DNA of 44,028 nucleotides from Muribaculaceae bacterium (GTDB taxonomy: Bacteria; Bacteroidota; Bacteroidia; Bacteroidales; Muribaculaceae): assembly GCA_022510505.1 (NCBI GenBank), contig JAFLTL010000018.1, forward strand, positions 1 through 44,028, written 5' to 3'. Shown here in pieces: positions 32,546 through 44,028 of the stretch. The stretch's first letter is position 1. Every line of letters begins with the position of its first letter. The translations under genes were made by a program, and so were the position numbers. The notes below the pieces were generated by a model. It was given only the letters and a program-made list of their open reading frames with translations. It did no database searches and was not told the origin of the DNA.

Positions 32546-35500
32546 TCAGTTAGCTTCTACGATTTCTTCGGGAGTGACGTCAATCACTTCACTGTCGTCA
32601 AGACGATTATTCTTCAACAAAGAAGGGTCCTCATTCTCAAGACGAACATTCAGATCGTCGGTGCTGGCTACTACGATGCGGTCATACTCGCGCAAACCTG
32701 TTCCGGCGGGAATCAAATGTCCGCAAATGACATTCTCTTTCATGCCTTCCAGATAGTCGGTCTTACCGTTTATCGCAGCTTCATTCAAAACTTTAGTAGT
32801 TTCCTGGAAGGAAGCTGCCGACATAAAGCTTGAAGTTTGAAGAGCAGCACGGGTGATTCCCTGAAGAATCTGTTCGGAAGTAGCGGGAACGGCATCGCGA
32901 ACCGTCACAATCTTCTTGTCACGACGTTTCAATGCCGAGTTCTCATCGCGCAGACGGCGTGCGGTCACGATCATTCCCTTGACCATAGTCTCCGAGTCAC
33001 CGGCATCGACAACGACTTTCTTACCCCAGATGCGGTCGTTTTCTTCCATGAAGTCACGTTTGTCGACAACCTGCTGTTCCAGGAAGTGGGTGTCACCCGG
33101 ATCTATGATGTTCACTTTGCGCATCATCTGACGAACAATAACCTCAAAGTGCTTGTCGTTTATCTTAACACCCTGCATTCGATAAACATCCTGAACTTCG
33201 TTCACGATATATTCCTGAACGGCTGTCGGACCCATGATGCTGAGGATATCGGCTGGAGTGATGGCACCATCAGAAAGAGGAGTACCTGCACGAACATAGT
33301 CGTTCTCCTGCACGAGAATCTGTTTGGACAACGGAACAAGATATTTCTTGACCTCACCGACTTTCGGTACAATCGTGATTTCGCGGTTACCGCGTTTCAC
33401 GTTTCCAAACTGAACTTCACCGTCAATTTCCGATACGATGGCGGGATTCGACGGGTTACGAGCTTCGAACAGTTCCTGAACGCGGGGCAGACCACCAGTG
33501 ATGTCACCGGCACCTCCCGATGCACGAGGTATCTTTACGAAAATCTCACCTGCCTTAATTTCGGTTCCTTCGTTGTATATCAGATGGGCTCCTACAGGCA
33601 ATGCATAGGTCTTCAGAATCTCGCCCTTGCTGTCAACGATATGAGCCTCGGGAACACGCGTACGATCCTTGCTCTCCGTGATTATCTTCTCTTCTACACC
33701 CGACTGAGGATCACCTTCCACACGATAGGTAACATTCTCAATGAGGTTCTGATATTGCAACTTACCGCCAACTTCACTGACGATTACAGCGTTGAACGGG
33801 TCCCATTCGCAAATCACATCACCAACCTTCACCATATCACCGTTACGGAAGAAAAGTTTCGAACCGTAAGGTATATGCGCTGTTGTATAGAGCATCTTGG
33901 TATCGGGATCGGTTATTCTCATTTCAGCCATTCGGCCAATAACTACCTCCACATTGCGGTCGGCCAATTCCTGACCTTCAGTCAAACCATCTACGGGAGG
34001 AGCAACATGCTCGACCTTCTCATCAGTTGTCACTGAACGAAGTTCATCGATCTCTAGCAAACCGTTGTAACGGGATGTCACCGATGAAATCGCTGCAATA
34101 TTCGAGGCCACACCTCCAACGTGGAATGTTCGCAGAGTCAGCTGTGTTCCTGGTTCACCGATTGACTGAGCGGCGATTACACCAACAGCCTCACCTTTTT
34201 GAACCAAACGGTTGGTTGCCAGATTGCGACCATAGCACTTGGCACACACACCTTTCTTGGCTTCGCAAGTCAGGACTGAACGAATTTCAACCGATTCGAT
34301 GGGGGATGCGTCGATGCGGTCAGCAGCTGCATCGTTGATTTCCTCGCCTGCATGAACGATTATGTCACCGGTAGAAGGATCTACGATATCATGAACAGAT
34401 ACACGACCGAGAATTCTCTCGCCAAGAGAAACGACAACTTCGTCGTTCTTCTTAATTTCAGTACAAACAAGACCGCGAAGAGTTCCACAGTCTTCTTCGT
34501 TGATTATCACATCGTGGGCCACGTCGACAAGACGACGGGTAAGATATCCTGCGTCGGCAGTCTTCAACGCTGTGTCGGCCAAACCCTTACGAGCTCCGTG
34601 GGTGGAAATGAAGTATTCCAACACCGACAAGCCTTCCTTAAAGTTGGCAAGAATCGGGTTCTCGATAATCTGACCACCTTCGGCACCTGCTTTCTGAGGT
34701 TTCGCCATCAGTCCGCGCATTCCGGCGAGCTGACGAATCTGGTCCTTTGATCCGCGGGCACCTGAATCAAGCATCATGTAAACTGAGTTGAAGCCCTGAT
34801 TGTTTTCTTTCATTTGCTTCATCAGCACGTCAGTCAAACGGGCGTTCACGTGTGTCCAGATGTCGATGACCTGATTATAGCGCTCAGTATTGGTGATGAA
34901 TCCGTTATCGTAGTTGTCGATGACCTCCTCAACCTGAGCCTGACCCTCGGCAACGATAGCTTCTTTCTCTTCAGGGATGATGACATCGCCCAAATTGAAT
35001 GACAAACCGCCCTTGAAGGCCATATAGTACCCTAGATTCTTAATATCGTCGAGGAACTGAGCCGAACGAGGTATACCGCATTTCTTGATTACACGACTGA
35101 TGATGTCGCGAAGACTCTTCTTTGACAAGAGCTCGTTAACGAAACCTATCTCCTTCGGCACATACTGGTTCACGAGAATTCGACCTACGGAGGTATTCTC
35201 GATCAATCGCTTGACCGGATTACCATTTTCATCTACATCGTCAACCATAACCGAAACCGGAGCATGCAATGTCACGCGACCTTCGTTATAGGCGATTTCA
35301 GCCTCTTCAGGACCGTAGAACTTCAAACCTTCTCCCTTGTCGCCATGACGCAACTTGGTGATGTAGTACAAACCAAGGACCATGTCCTGCGACGGAACGG
35401 TGATTGGAGCTCCGTTGGCTGGATTCAAGATATTGTGGGCACCCAACATAAGCATCTGGGCCTCAAGAATCGCTTCATTTCCCAAGGGCAAATGAACCGC

Positions 35501-36931
35501 CATCTGGTCACCGTCGAAGTCGGCGTTGAATGCCGTACAAGCCAATGGATGCAACTGGATAGCCTTTCCTTCTATCAGCTTCGGCTGGAAAGCCTGAATA
35601 CCGAGACGGTGAAGTGTCGGAGCACGGTTCAATAGAACGGGATGACCCTTCATTACATATTCCAGAATATCCCATACTACCGGTTCCTTACGGTCCACAA
35701 TCTTCTTAGCCGATTTAACGGTCTTTACAATGCCTCGCTCGATAAGTTTTCGAATAACGAAAGGTTTATATAGTTCGGCTGCCATATTTTTGGGAAGGCC
35801 GCATTCGTGCATCTTCAATTCAGGACCCACAACGATTACCGAACGGGCCGAATAGTCAACACGCTTACCGAGTAGGTTCTGACGGAAACGTCCCTGTTTT
35901 CCTTTCAAACTGTCGCTAAGTGATTTCAACGCACGGTTTGCCTCGGTCTTGACCGCTGTCGATTTGCGCGAATTGTCGAGCAACGAGTCTACGGCTTCCT
36001 GAAGCATACGCTTTTCGTTTCGAAGAATTACTTCGGGAGCTTTGATCTCAAGAAGTCTCTTCAAACGGTTGTTACGGATAATCACACGACGATAAAGGTC
36101 GTTAAGGTCCGATGTCGCAAAACGTCCGCCATCTAGAGGCACCAAAGGACGCAAATCGGGCGGAATGACCGGAACAGCCTTCAGTATCATCCATTCGGGC
36201 TTATTCCTGTCGGCCGAGGCACGGAACAATTCAACAACCTGCAAACGTTTCAAGGCTTCCGATTTGCGCTGTTGCGAACCCTCCTTCGCAGCCTGGTCTC
36301 TCAACTCATAAGATAATTTGTCGAGGTCCAGCTTGCTCAGAAGATCATAAATTGCCTCAGCACCCATCTTTGCGATGAACTTATCTTCATGGTCATCGGG
36401 CAAATTGCGGTTGTCAGACGGAAGTTTGTCAAGATATTCAAAGTATTCTTCCTCGGTCAGGAGTGAATTAACTTGAAGCTCATCCTTGAAAGGACCCGGA
36501 TTTATAACGATGTAACGTTCATAGTAGATTACCGAGTCAAGCTTCTTTGAAGGAAGGCCAAGAAGATAACCTATTTTATTTGGAAGGGAACGGAAATACC
36601 AGATATGAGCCACCGGAACAACAAGTTTGATGTGACCCATCCTTTCACGACGAACCTTCTTCTCGGTTACCTCCACACCACAATTGTTACAAGTTGTTCC
36701 CTTATATCTGATGCGTTTGTATTTGCCGCAATGACATTCATAGTCCTTTACCGGACCGAAGATGCGCTCACAAAACAAACCGTCACGCTCGGGCTTGTAA
36801 GTCCTGTAGTTTATGGTTTCGGGTTTCAGAACCTCACCGCTTGAGTTCCGTAGGATCTCATCGGGAGAGGCCAAACCGATTGTTATTTTGGAGAAATTGT
36901 TTCTCCCTCGTGAATCTTTCTTAAAAGCCAT
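32546..36931 (-). CDS. rpoC: RNA polymerase subunit beta'
   Basis: Catalytic subunit of RNA polymerase, 1461 residues, normal for Bacteroidetes. The N-terminal zinc ribbon uses Cys66, Cys68, Cys81 and Cys84. The Mg2+-binding catalytic motif NADFDGD is at 469-475. The second zinc site contains [15 protein letters not shown] (near 890). The trigger-loop region and [12 protein letters not shown] are intact. The acidic C-terminus ends [10 protein letters not shown]. It follows rpoB after 32 bp. No sign of truncation. Confidence 0.99.
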   Translation of the reverse strand: MAFKKDSRGRNNFSKITIGLASPDEILRNSSGEVLKPETINYRTYKPERDGLFCERIFGPVKDYECHCGKYKRIRYKGTTCNNCGVEVTEKKVRRERMGHIKLVVPVAHIWYFRSLPNKIGYLLGLPSKKLDSVIYYERYIVINPGPFKDELQVNSLLTEEEYFEYLDKLPSDNRNLPDDHEDKFIAKMGAEAIYDLLSKLDLDKLSYELRDQAAKEGSQQRKSEALKRLQVVELFRASADRNKPEWMILKAVPVIPPDLRPLVPLDGGRFATSDLNDLYRRVIIRNNRLKRLLEIKAPEVILRNEKRMLQEAVDSLLDNSRKSTAVKTEANRALKSLSDSLKGKQGRFRQNLLGKRVDYSARSVIVVGPELKMHECGLPKNMAAELYKPFVIRKLIERGIVKTVKSAKKIVDRKEPVVWDILEYVMKGHPVLLNRAPTLHRLGIQAFQPKLIEGKAIQLHPLACTAFNADFDGDQMAVHLPLGNEAILEAQMLMLGAHNILNPANGAPITVPSQDMVLGLYYITKLRHGDKGEGLKFYGPEEAEIAYNEGRVTLHAPVSVMVDDVDENGNPVKRLIENTSVGRILVNQYVPKEIGFVNELLSKKSLRDIISRVIKKCGIPRSAQFLDDIKNLGYYMAFKGGLSFNLGDVIIPEEKEAIVAEGQAQVEEVIDNYDNGFITNTERYNQVIDIWTHVNARLTDVLMKQMKENNQGFNSVYMMLDSGARGSKDQIRQLAGMRGLMAKPQKAGAEGGQIIENPILANFKEGLSVLEYFISTHGARKGLADTALKTADAGYLTRRLVDVAHDVIINEEDCGTLRGLVCTEIKKNDEVVVSLGERILGRVSVHDIVDPSTGDIIVHAGEEINDAAADRIDASPIESVEIRSVLTCEAKKGVCAKCYGRNLATNRLVQKGEAVGVIAAQSIGEPGTQLTLRTFHVGGVASNIAAISSVTSRYNGLLEIDELRSVTTDEKVEHVAPPVDGLTEGQELADRNVEVVIGRMAEMRITDPDTKMLYTTAHIPYGSKLFFRNGDMVKVGDVICEWDPFNAVIVSEVGGKLQYQNLIENVTYRVEGDPQSGVEEKIITESKDRTRVPEAHIVDSKGEILKTYALPVGAHLIYNEGTEIKAGEIFVKIPRASGGAGDITGGLPRVQELFEARNPSNPAIVSEIDGEVQFGNVKRGNREITIVPKVGEVKKYLVPLSKQILVQENDYVRAGTPLSDGAITPADILSIMGPTAVQEYIVNEVQDVYRMQGVKINDKHFEVIVRQMMRKVNIIDPGDTHFLEQQVVDKRDFMEENDRIWGKKVVVDAGDSETMVKGMIVTARRLRDENSALKRRDKKIVTVRDAVPATSEQILQGITRAALQTSSFMSAASFQETTKVLNEAAINGKTDYLEGMKENVICGHLIPAGTGLREYDRIVVASTDDLNVRLENEDPSLLKNNRLDDSEVIDVTPEEIVEAN

Positions 36932-36963
36932 TATTATAAAAGACTAATTGTCCTGTAATGTTA

Positions 36964-39900
36964 TCAATCAAGTGTGATGCTCAAACCTAGGCCACGCAAC
37001 TCATGTAGAAGCACGTTAAGTGATTCCGGTATGCCCGGGTTCGGCATCTGATCTCCCTTAACGATTGCCTCGTAGGCTTTTGAACGACCGGTAACGTCAT
37101 CGCTCTTCACAGTCAGAATCTCCTGAAGAATATGGGCCGCACCGAATGCCTCAAGTGCCCATACCTCCATCTCTCCGAAGCGCTGACCACCAAACTGAGC
37201 CTTACCACCAAGAGGTTGCTGAGTTATCAGTGAGTACGGACCAATACTACGGGCATGCATCTTGTCCTCAACCATGTGGCCAAGTTTCAGCATATAGATG
37301 ACTCCAACTGTAGCCGGCTGGTCGAAACGTTCTCCCGTTCCACCGTCATAGAGGAATGTCTTACCGTAACGTGGCAACCGAGCCTTGTCGGTCCATTCGT
37401 TCAAATCGTCTAGGGTTGCACCATCAAATATAGGAGTAGCAAATTTCTCACCAAGCTCTTTTCCGGCCCACCCCAAGACAGTCTCGAATATCTGACCAAG
37501 GTTCATACGAGATGGCACACCAAGCGGGTTCAACACAATATCCACAGGAGTTCCATCGGCAAGGAACGGCATGTCTTCTTCACGAACTATGCGGGAAACT
37601 ATACCCTTGTTTCCATGGCGACCTGCCATTTTGTCACCCACACTGATCTTTCTCTTCTTGGCAACATAAACCTTTGCCATTTGCATGATACCGGTGGGGA
37701 GGTCATCACCCATTGCGATGTCAACCTTCTTACGACGCAATTCAGTTTCAAGCTCTTTCGATTTGCGCAGATAGTTTACAACCGTTGCTCTGATCAAGTC
37801 GTTGCGATGGTTGTCATTGGTCCATTTGCTCAAATTGATGGTGTCATAATTGATCTCCTTCAAGGTTGCTGAAGAGAATTTGGCTCCTTTTGGAATAATG
37901 TCACTACCAATGAAGTCCTTCACTCCCTGGCTGGAACGACCGCCGATGATTGTAATCAGCTTGCTAACAAGCTTCTGCTTCAATTCATCCTGTTTCTCCT
38001 CATATTCCTCGTCAAGCTTCGGCAATTGAGCATTGGCACTCCTGTTCTGGCGAGGACTCTTTGCTGAACGGGTGAACAGGTTGGTTCCTATGATGACTCC
38101 TTTCAATGACGGAGAAGCTTTCAAGGAAGCATCCTTCACATCGCCTGCCTTATCACCGAAAATGGCACGCAACAGTTTTTCCTCGGGAGTGGGATCGCTT
38201 TCCCCTTTCGGGGTGATCTTTCCAATCAGAATATCGCCTGGAACTACATGAGCACCCACGCGAATGATTCCTCTTTCGTCAAGATCCTTAGTAGCATCCT
38301 CGCTGACGTTGGGAATATCCGAGGTCAGTTCCTCCATTCCACGCTTAGTTTCACGAACCTCAAGCGCATATTCGTCAACGTGGATAGAAGTCAAAATATC
38401 TTCTCTAACCAAACGTTCGTTCAAAACAATGGCATCTTCGTAGTTATAACCTTTCCAAGGCATGAACGCAACCTTCAGGTTCTTTCCTAAGGCAAGCTCG
38501 CCATTCTGAGTGGAATAGCCCTCGGTCAAGATATCACCGGTCTTCACTCTCTGACCGGCCTTGCAAATCGGGCGAAGGTCAATCGTAGTGCTCTGGTTGG
38601 TCTTGCGGAACTTGGGAAGTTTATATTCTTTGACTGCATCTTCGAAGGAAACGAATTCCTCCTCTTCAGTGCGGTCATAACGTATGCGAATCGTGTCGGC
38701 ATCGACAAACTCGATAATGCCGTCTCCTTCAGCAGTCACCTGGGTTCGTGAATCCCTGATAAGTTGGCCTTCCACACCGGTTCCTACAATAGGAGCCTCT
38801 GTTCTCATCAAAGGCACAGCCTGTCTCATCATGTTTGATCCCATCAACGCACGGTTAGCATCGTCATGCTCCAGGAAAGGTATCAACGATGCTGCGATTG
38901 ATGCAATCTGGGTTGGTGAAACGTCCATCAGTTCAACCTGATCGGGAGCCACAATGGGGAAGTCAGCATCATGACGGGCCTTGACCCTGTCTCTGACAAA
39001 CGAACCGTCGTCGTTCAACGGAGCATTTCCTTGAGCTATAATCTTACCGTCCTCAATCTCAGCAGTCAGGTAAACAACCTCGTCATTATTAAGGTTAACC
39101 GAAGCGTTTTCAACCTTACGATAAGGCGTCTCAATGAATCCGAGGTCATTTATCTTGGCATATACGCAAAGAGACGAGATCAAACCGATGTTTGGTCCTT
39201 CAGGTGTCTCGATGGGACACAGGCGACCATAGTGGGTATAGTGTACGTCACGAACCTCGAAGCCGGCTCTCTCACGAGTCAATCCACCGGGACCAAGTGC
39301 CGACATACGACGTTTGTGGGTTATCTCCGACAACGGATTGGTCTGGTCCATAAACTGTGACAGAGCATTTGTTCCGAAGAATGTGTTGATAACCGAAGAA
39401 ATAGTCTTGGCATTGATCAGATCACTCGGAGTGAACACCTCGTTGTCACGAACATTCATTCGTTCACGAATTGTGCGCGACATACGGGCCAATCCAACAT
39501 TGAACTGGTTGTAGAGTTGTTCGCCGACTGTTCTGACTCTTCGATTGCTCAAGTGATCGATGTCGTCAACTTCTGTTTTCGAATTGATCAGTTTCACCAA
39601 ATGCTTGATGATGGCGATTATATCTTCTTTAGTCAAAACCTTGACGTCCATGGGAATGCCAACGTCAAGTTTCTTGTTTATACGGTAACGGCCAACCTCA
39701 CCGAGATCATATCGTTTCTCGGAGAAGAATAGACTGTTGATGACTTCGCGCGCACTTGCGTCGTCAGGAGCCTCGGCATTTCGAAGAAGGCGGTAGATGT
39801 GCTGCACTGCCTCCTTTTCTGAGTTCGTCGGATCCTTGAACAAAGTGTTCAGGATAATGGAATAGTCCGAGGTACTCTCATCCTCTTTGTGAACGAAAAT

Positions 39901-40776
39901 CGAATCGGCTTTCGAATCAAGAATGGTTTGTATATGTTCTTCGGTTATTTCGACGTTACGTTCTATTAAAGTTTCATAACGTTCGATTGATACAACCTCA
40001 CCGGTGTCATCATCATGAAGCTCCTCAAACCATTTGCGCAATACGCGTGCTGCAAGTTTGCGACCTAAAACCTTCTTCAGGTTAGTCTTATTGACTTTTA
40101 TCTCGTCGGCCAAACCGAACACCTCAACGATGTCACGGTCACTCTCCAGGCCAATAGCCCTTAGAAGAGTTGTTACAGGTAATTTCTTCTTTCGGTCGAT
40201 ATAAGCATACATCATGTTGTTTATATCGGTCGCGAATTCTATCCAGCTACCACGGAATGGTATAATTCTTGCCGAATAAAGTTTAGTTCCGTTGGCATGA
40301 GTGCTCTGACCGAAAAATACACCGGGGCTGCGGTGAAGCTGGGACACCACAACTCGTTCGGCTCCATTTATCACAAAGGTGCCGTTCTCGGTCATATAAG
40401 GAATCTGTCCTAGGTACACATCCTGAATCACTGTGGCAAAATCCTCGTGGTCAGGGTCTGTACAATATAGTTTCAGCTTTGCCTTCAACGGCACGCTGTA
40501 GGTCAAGCCTCTTGTCAGACACTCCTCAATAGTATACTTGGGAGGATCAATGTAATAATCAAGAAACTCTAATACGAAATTATTACGAGTGTCGGCGATC
40601 GGGAAATTCTCCGCGAACACTTTATATAAGCCCTCATTGTTGCGCTTTTCAGGAGGGGTATCTAACTGTAGGAAGTCACGGAACGACTTCAGCTGTACCT
40701 CCAGAAAATCGGGATATGGGAGGGGATTCTTTACCGAAGTGAAATTTATACGTGGTTTTGCAAGTTCTTCTGACAT
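36964..40776 (-). CDS. rpoB: RNA polymerase subunit beta
   Basis: Second large subunit of RNA polymerase, 1270 residues. The rifampicin pocket is wild type in the visible residues: [20 protein letters not shown], followed by MSALGPGG, keeps the Gln, Asp, His and Ser positions known from resistance mutants. GERAV-type residues, the [12 protein letters not shown] region and the C-terminal [19 protein letters not shown] are intact. The gene follows rplL across a 203-bp gap with attenuator-like hairpins (40824-40861, 40919-40956). Confidence 0.99.
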   Translation of the reverse strand: MSEELAKPRINFTSVKNPLPYPDFLEVQLKSFRDFLQLDTPPEKRNNEGLYKVFAENFPIADTRNNFVLEFLDYYIDPPKYTIEECLTRGLTYSVPLKAKLKLYCTDPDHEDFATVIQDVYLGQIPYMTENGTFVINGAERVVVSQLHRSPGVFFGQSTHANGTKLYSARIIPFRGSWIEFATDINNMMYAYIDRKKKLPVTTLLRAIGLESDRDIVEVFGLADEIKVNKTNLKKVLGRKLAARVLRKWFEELHDDDTGEVVSIERYETLIERNVEITEEHIQTILDSKADSIFVHKEDESTSDYSIILNTLFKDPTNSEKEAVQHIYRLLRNAEAPDDASAREVINSLFFSEKRYDLGEVGRYRINKKLDVGIPMDVKVLTKEDIIAIIKHLVKLINSKTEVDDIDHLSNRRVRTVGEQLYNQFNVGLARMSRTIRERMNVRDNEVFTPSDLINAKTISSVINTFFGTNALSQFMDQTNPLSEITHKRRMSALGPGGLTRERAGFEVRDVHYTHYGRLCPIETPEGPNIGLISSLCVYAKINDLGFIETPYRKVENASVNLNNDEVVYLTAEIEDGKIIAQGNAPLNDDGSFVRDRVKARHDADFPIVAPDQVELMDVSPTQIASIAASLIPFLEHDDANRALMGSNMMRQAVPLMRTEAPIVGTGVEGQLIRDSRTQVTAEGDGIIEFVDADTIRIRYDRTEEEEFVSFEDAVKEYKLPKFRKTNQSTTIDLRPICKAGQRVKTGDILTEGYSTQNGELALGKNLKVAFMPWKGYNYEDAIVLNERLVREDILTSIHVDEYALEVRETKRGMEELTSDIPNVSEDATKDLDERGIIRVGAHVVPGDILIGKITPKGESDPTPEEKLLRAIFGDKAGDVKDASLKASPSLKGVIIGTNLFTRSAKSPRQNRSANAQLPKLDEEYEEKQDELKQKLVSKLITIIGGRSSQGVKDFIGSDIIPKGAKFSSATLKEINYDTINLSKWTNDNHRNDLIRATVVNYLRKSKELETELRRKKVDIAMGDDLPTGIMQMAKVYVAKKRKISVGDKMAGRHGNKGIVSRIVREEDMPFLADGTPVDIVLNPLGVPSRMNLGQIFETVLGWAGKELGEKFATPIFDGATLDDLNEWTDKARLPRYGKTFLYDGGTGERFDQPATVGVIYMLKLGHMVEDKMHARSIGPYSLITQQPLGGKAQFGGQRFGEMEVWALEAFGAAHILQEILTVKSDDVTGRSKAYEAIVKGDQMPNPGIPESLNVLLHELRGLGLSITLD

Positions 40777-40823
40777 CTGGGATGTTTCTTGAATGTGATC
40801 CGTTCTTGATTATATATACACAC

Positions 40824-40861
40824 GACTCCACAACTCCTCTAAACCGAGGAGCTGTGTCGTC
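40824..40861 (-). promoter_or_regulatory. Long imperfect hairpin in the rpoB leader
   Basis: CTCCTC (40834-40839) pairs with GAGGAG (40846-40851). Outside this lie a mismatch, four pairs, two mismatches and three more pairs. It lies 48 bp upstream of the rpoB start on the transcribed strand. No U tract follows, so a processing site or translation-control structure is likelier than a terminator. Confidence 0.5.
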
Positions 40862-40918
40862 ATGAGAATATTTCTGTGTCTTTTGTCAAATATTTAACCG
40901 GAACGTTAAAAGAACACG

Positions 40919-40956
40919 AAAAGGTTAAGAATCTCCCGGTTCGAGGACTCTTAACC
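40919..40956 (-). terminator. Attenuator-like hairpin between rplL and rpoB
   Basis: On the - strand GGTTAAGA (complement of 40949-40956) pairs with TCTTAACC (complement of 40923-40930), with partial inner pairing. It is followed by only four U (40919-40922). The weak tail suits partial termination that lowers rpoBC relative to ribosomal proteins, as known for the E. coli rplL-rpoB gap. Confidence 0.6.
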
Positions 40957-40979
40957 TATTTGCCTGACTAGCAGGTTGA

Positions 40980-41357
40980 TTATTTAAGCTCAACTTCAGC
41001 ACCGGCCTCTTCGAGCTGCTTCTTGAGACCTTCGGCTTCTGCTTTAGGAAGACCTTCCTTAACGGGCTTCGGAGCACCGTCTACGAGTTCTTTAGCTTCC
41101 TTCAGACCAAGACCGGTCAATTCTTTTACAAGCTTAACTACTGCCAGCTTGCTTGCACCTGCACTCTTCAGGATTACATCAAACGATGATTTCTCTTCTT
41201 CTGCGGGAGCACCACCGGCTGCCGGGCCTGCTGCTACTGCAACTGCTGCAGCTGCGGGTTCAATGCCATACTCGTCTTTGAGAATCTGGGCAAGTTCGTT
41301 TACTTCCTTTACGGTAAGATTTACGAGTTGTTCTGCAAATGCTTTAAGATCTGCCAT
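40980..41357 (-). CDS. rplL: Ribosomal protein L7/L12
   Basis: Stalk protein that recruits translation factors; 125 residues. The N-terminal dimerisation helices (about 1-35, [20 protein letters not shown]) are joined by an Ala/Gly/Pro-rich hinge (about 36-53) to the C-terminal domain with KIxVIK-like [34 protein letters not shown] and a final EAGAEVELK. It is 38 bp downstream of rplJ. The following hairpin (40919-40956) probably sets its excess over rpoB. Confidence 0.98.
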   Translation of the reverse strand: MADLKAFAEQLVNLTVKEVNELAQILKDEYGIEPAAAAVAVAAGPAAGGAPAEEEKSSFDVILKSAGASKLAVVKLVKELTGLGLKEAKELVDGAPKPVKEGLPKAEAEGLKKQLEEAGAEVELK

Positions 41358-41395
41358 TTTTCTTATGTGTTATTTGTTTGTTCTTATTGTTAATT

Positions 41396-41920
41396 TTATC
41401 CCTCTTTCTTTGACAAAGTCTCTAAGATGCCATGAAGTTTGCCACCACCTGAAGATAGTGCTGAAACAACATTCTTCGCAGGAGACTGCAGGAGGGCGAT
41501 AACGTCGGCAATAAGCTCGTTCTTGCTCTTGATGTGTGACAAGGTGTCAAGCTGGTCTGCACCCAAATATACCGTCTCTTCGACATAAGCCGCTTTCAGA
41601 GCGGGAAGGGTTGCATTTTTCTTGATAACCTTTTTCAAAAGCTTCGCCGGAGCATTTCCAACGTTTGAAAACATTATCGAAGTAGAGCCATGGAGAGCCG
41701 AATAGATCTCGGAATAATCCTTCTGAGATTTTTCCAAAGCCTTGTGAAGAAGAGTGTTCTTTACAACAAGCAGTTTGATGTCATTGTTGAAACACTCGCG
41801 ACGCAACGCACTGGTTTCTTCGGCATTTAACCCGGTTGTCTCCACCAGATAGAAGCAGGAGTAATTCTCCAACTCTTGACCAATCTTCGCGATGATCAGG
41901 TCTTTCTCTTCTTTCTTCAT
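41396..41920 (-). CDS. rplJ: Ribosomal protein L10
   Basis: Base of the ribosomal stalk that anchors L7/L12 dimers; 174 residues. CFYLVETTGLNAEETSALRREC (about 37-58) and the following VVKNTLLHKALEK form the rRNA-binding globular domain. The C-terminal helix (NVVSALSSGGGKLHGILETL) binds L7/L12. It is 29 bp from rplA, too short for the large L10 leader known in other phyla. Confidence 0.98.
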   Translation of the reverse strand: MKKEEKDLIIAKIGQELENYSCFYLVETTGLNAEETSALRRECFNNDIKLLVVKNTLLHKALEKSQKDYSEIYSALHGSTSIMFSNVGNAPAKLLKKVIKKNATLPALKAAYVEETVYLGADQLDTLSHIKSKNELIADVIALLQSPAKNVVSALSSGGGKLHGILETLSKKEG

Positions 41921-41949
41921 TTTCTTTTCAGTGAATTGATGGAACTGGG

Positions 41950-42645
41950 TTAATCGTCAATTGTCTTCGAATCGACTTTGATACCCGGGCTCATGGTCGA
42001 ACTCAGATATATGCTCTTCAAATAAGTTCCCTTCGCAGTTGCAGGTTTCAGTTTGATCAGAGTGTTAACAAACTCACGAGCATTTTCCTTTACCATTTCA
42101 GGAGTGAAACTTATCTTGCCAATCGACGTGTGAACGATACCGTTCTTGTCAACCTTGAAGTCGATCTTTCCTTTCTTTACTTCTTCTACAGCCTTGGCAA
42201 CATCCATCGTTACAGTGCCGCTCTTCGGATTGGGCATCAATCCACGCGGACCAAGAATGCGGCCTAAGGCTCCAATCTTACCCATGATGGCCGGCTGAGT
42301 GATGATCACGTCAACATCGGTCCAACCACCTTTTATCTTCTCAATATATTCGTCGAGACCTACATAGTCGGCACCAGCAGCTTTTGCTGCCTCCTCGGCA
42401 TCGGGACTGCACAGAACCAGTACACGAACTTGTTTTCCTGTACCGTGGGGAAGTGTTACTACACCGCGAACCATTTGATTGGCCTTACGCGGGTCTACGC
42501 CCAAACGAACATCGATGTCTACCGATGCATCGAAATTTGCATAGTTCACTTCTTTCACCTTGGCCGAAGCTTCGGCTAGGGTGTAGGCTTTCCCGACTTC
42601 AATCTTCTCTAAAGCCAACTTCTGTTTTTTTGTTAGTTTTGCCAT
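41950..42645 (-). CDS. rplA: Ribosomal protein L1
   Basis: Stalk protein of the 50S E site, and in many bacteria a repressor of its own operon; 231 residues. Typical segments are [27 protein letters not shown] (about 46-72), [19 protein letters not shown] (about 127-145) and the C-terminal [18 protein letters not shown]. It lies 17 bp after rplK. Confidence 0.98.
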   Translation of the reverse strand: MAKLTKKQKLALEKIEVGKAYTLAEASAKVKEVNYANFDASVDIDVRLGVDPRKANQMVRGVVTLPHGTGKQVRVLVLCSPDAEEAAKAAGADYVGLDEYIEKIKGGWTDVDVIITQPAIMGKIGALGRILGPRGLMPNPKSGTVTMDVAKAVEEVKKGKIDFKVDKNGIVHTSIGKISFTPEMVKENAREFVNTLIKLKPATAKGTYLKSIYLSSTMSPGIKVDSKTIDD

Positions 42646-42662
42646 AGCAATTGAAGTTTTAA

Positions 42663-43106
42663 TCAGTTATTCGTGGGGAAGGCACCCTTTACGGTGATAC
42701 CCATACTTCTGGCCGTTCCGGCAACCATGCGCATCGCTGATTCGACGGTGAAACAGTTCAGATCAGGCATCTTGTCCTCTGCTATCGCACGAACCTGCTC
42801 CCATGTCACTTCGCCAACCTTGGTGCGGTTGGGCTGAGCCGAACCACTCTTCAATTTTGTCGCCTCCAAAAGCTGAATAGCTACAGGAGGTGTTTTTACT
42901 ACGAAATCAAAGCTCTTGTCGGCATAGTAAGTGATGACTACCGGCAAAACCTTGCCGGCCTTGTCCTGGGTGCGGGCATTGAATTGCTTGCAGAACTCCA
43001 TGATATTGATACCTTTGGAGCCCAGCGCAGGACCTACAGGAGGTGACGGATTCGCTGCACCACCTTTGATTTGCAGTTTGATCTGTCCAGCAATTTCTTT
43101 AGCCAT
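42663..43106 (-). CDS. rplK: Ribosomal protein L11
   Basis: Part of the GTPase-associated centre; 147 residues. The N-terminal domain has [32 protein letters not shown]-type sequence (about 9-41), the flexible proline stretch targeted by thiopeptides. The C-terminal rRNA-binding domain ends in [12 protein letters not shown]. It is 96 bp downstream of nusG, with no terminator seen in the gap. Confidence 0.98.
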   Translation of the reverse strand: MAKEIAGQIKLQIKGGAANPSPPVGPALGSKGINIMEFCKQFNARTQDKAGKVLPVVITYYADKSFDFVVKTPPVAIQLLEATKLKSGSAQPNRTKVGEVTWEQVRAIAEDKMPDLNCFTVESAMRMVAGTARSMGITVKGAFPTNN

Positions 43107-43202
43107 TTCAGTATTCAGTTAATAATTGATTTTAATTGACAAGAGCAACCCACTTTTCAACAAATGGCGGCCCGTAACAGCTGCCATCCATTCTTTTCTC
43201 AG

Positions 43203-43760
43203 TTACTCTCTCTCAACTTGCGAATTGTCCAGTTCGAGTGTCGTTCCTCTTCCGAAGATTTTCACCAACACCTTGAGTTTCTTCTTGTCGGGATATACCT
43301 CAGAAATCTCTCCGTTAAAGCCGGTAAACGGACCCGATATCACCTTGACGGTCTCGCCAACGATGTAATCGTTCACGCTGTCCTCGGCTCGTTCATTAAG
43401 ATCGTCAGCCGTCCCCAACATGCGCATCACTTCATTCTCTCTCAACCTCTCAGGACGGGCATCCTTGCCTCTGCCCTTCAAAAAGTCGATGACATAAGTC
43501 GTGTTACGCAGCAAATACTCAACTTCGCCCTCTAAGATAGCCTCGATAAAGACATAACCCGAAAACATGTTACGCTCCTTCGTCGTCTTTTTGCCATTTC
43601 TCACCGCTACCACTTTTTCAGTGGGGATGAGAACCTGAAACAAATAATTTCCCAGGTCGGTGTTTCTCATCTGGCCCTCCAAGGTCTCTTTTACCTTGGA
43701 TTCCTTACCGCTGATGGCACGAAGTACATACCATCCTTTTACAGGTTGTGCCTTTTCCAT
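43203..43760 (-). CDS. nusG: Transcription elongation/antitermination factor NusG
   Basis: General elongation factor that binds the RNA-polymerase clamp and couples to Rho or ribosomes; 185 residues. The NGN domain (about 8-110) starts GWYVLRAISGKESKVKE and contains NMFSGYVFIEA. The KOW domain is at the C-terminus (about 128-165, VGETVKVISGPFTGFNGEIS). It directly abuts secE (no spacer). It is not one of the specialised capsule-locus NusG paralogues, as shown by its place next to rplK. Confidence 0.96.
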   Translation of the reverse strand: MEKAQPVKGWYVLRAISGKESKVKETLEGQMRNTDLGNYLFQVLIPTEKVVAVRNGKKTTKERNMFSGYVFIEAILEGEVEYLLRNTTYVIDFLKGRGKDARPERLRENEVMRMLGTADDLNERAEDSVNDYIVGETVKVISGPFTGFNGEISEVYPDKKKLKVLVKIFGRGTTLELDNSQVERE

Positions 43761-43961
43761 TTATCGGCCTATACTATAAATAAGATGCATGATGTTGTCG
43801 ACAATCTGATCCATCACGAAGATTATCAGTGCGATTATAACGGAAGCTATCAACACGATTATCGCGCTCTTGATCAATTGTCGACCCGTGGGCCAAGAAG
43901 TCTTATACTTCAATTCAGCATACGACTCCTCTATATTCGTAAGTAATCTCAATTTTTTCAT
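43761..43961 (-). CDS. secE: Preprotein translocase subunit SecE
   Basis: Small clamp subunit of the SecYEG channel; 66 residues, single-span as usual in Bacteroidetes. The amphipathic helix ESYAELKYKTSWPTGRQLIK (about 12-31) includes the conserved W-P-T turn. A hydrophobic helix follows (SAIIVLIASVIIALIIFVMD). The stop codon immediately precedes the nusG start. It lies 16 bp downstream of the tRNA-Trp gene. Confidence 0.93.
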   Translation of the reverse strand: MKKLRLLTNIEESYAELKYKTSWPTGRQLIKSAIIVLIASVIIALIIFVMDQIVDNIMHLIYSIGR

Positions 43962-43977
43962 TTTTCCTTTACGTTTG

Positions 43978-44028
43978 CACGGGAAGAGAGACTCGAACTC
44001 CCGACACCTGGTTTTGGAGACCAGTGCT
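43978..44028 (-). tRNA. trnW: tRNA-Trp (CCA anticodon), 3' part only
   Basis: The - strand gives the anticodon arm CTGGT-CTCCAAA-ACCAG, with anticodon CCA, then the variable region, the T arm GGGAG-TTCGAGT-CTCTC and the acceptor strand TTCCCGT with discriminator G. CCA is not encoded. The D arm and 5' end lie beyond the window. Its place before secE is the common one. Confidence 0.93.

Noticed and set aside
32837-34036. Long + strand ORF opposite rpoC
   Set aside because: A codon-mirror shadow of a highly conserved gene; the translation is low-complexity and matches no family I know.
41921-41949. L10 leader RNA before rplJ
   Set aside because: The gap is only 29 bp, too short for the known structure.

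Overview
The window comes from a Bacteroidales chromosome of moderate G+C. The grounds are three SusC/SusD outer-membrane pairs, a fused SecDF, promoters of the TTTG / TAnnTTTG type, and almost no Shine-Dalgarno sequences. The family cannot be fixed from this sequence alone; a Muribaculaceae-like gut commensal is my guess.

Bases 1-15808 (+ strand) hold three SusC/SusD pairs. Pairs 1 and 3 are paralogues of each other and flank an unrelated pair 2. Each pair ends in a strong intrinsic terminator. SusC2 and SusC3 share an almost identical promoter, 5' leader and signal peptide, although their bodies differ. Both also carry the same 16-bp palindrome exactly 137 bp upstream of the -7 box.

Bases 15838-19071 (+) hold a GH171/DUF1343 exo-muramidase-like lipoprotein (NamZ-like), an AT-rich four-helix-bundle gene between inverted arrays of 7-bp repeats, and a sodium:solute symporter. 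NamZ plus symporter suggests salvage of N-acetylmuramic acid.

Bases 19075-30213 are all on the - strand: a Spy-like periplasmic protein with a putative anti-sigma membrane protein, uracil-DNA glycosylase, SecDF, a small outer-membrane protein, an exported nitroreductase-like lipoprotein, a GH36 alpha-galactosidase, threonine ammonia-lyase and a cytosolic nitroreductase. Two 92-bp copies of an intergenic repeat lie here. Each is bracketed by the same kind of inverted heptamer array that brackets the four-helix-bundle gene. A further array stands alone downstream of ilvA.

Bases 30302-31680 (+) hold a TIGR02757-family gene and an ECF sigma factor, which converge on a GT2 glycosyltransferase.

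Bases 32495-44028 (-) are the conserved block tRNA-Trp, secE, nusG, rplK, rplA, rplJ, rplL, rpoB, rpoC, ending in a clean terminator. An attenuator-like hairpin lies between rplL and rpoB.

The most interesting signal is the family of heptamer arrays (AGTTNNN / NNNAACT). They start 2-8 nt after stop codons, in fixed orientation to the upstream gene. They enclose either a four-helix-bundle gene or a 92-bp structured core. This looks like a small dispersed element with exchangeable cargo. That is an inference from pattern and was not checked against any database.
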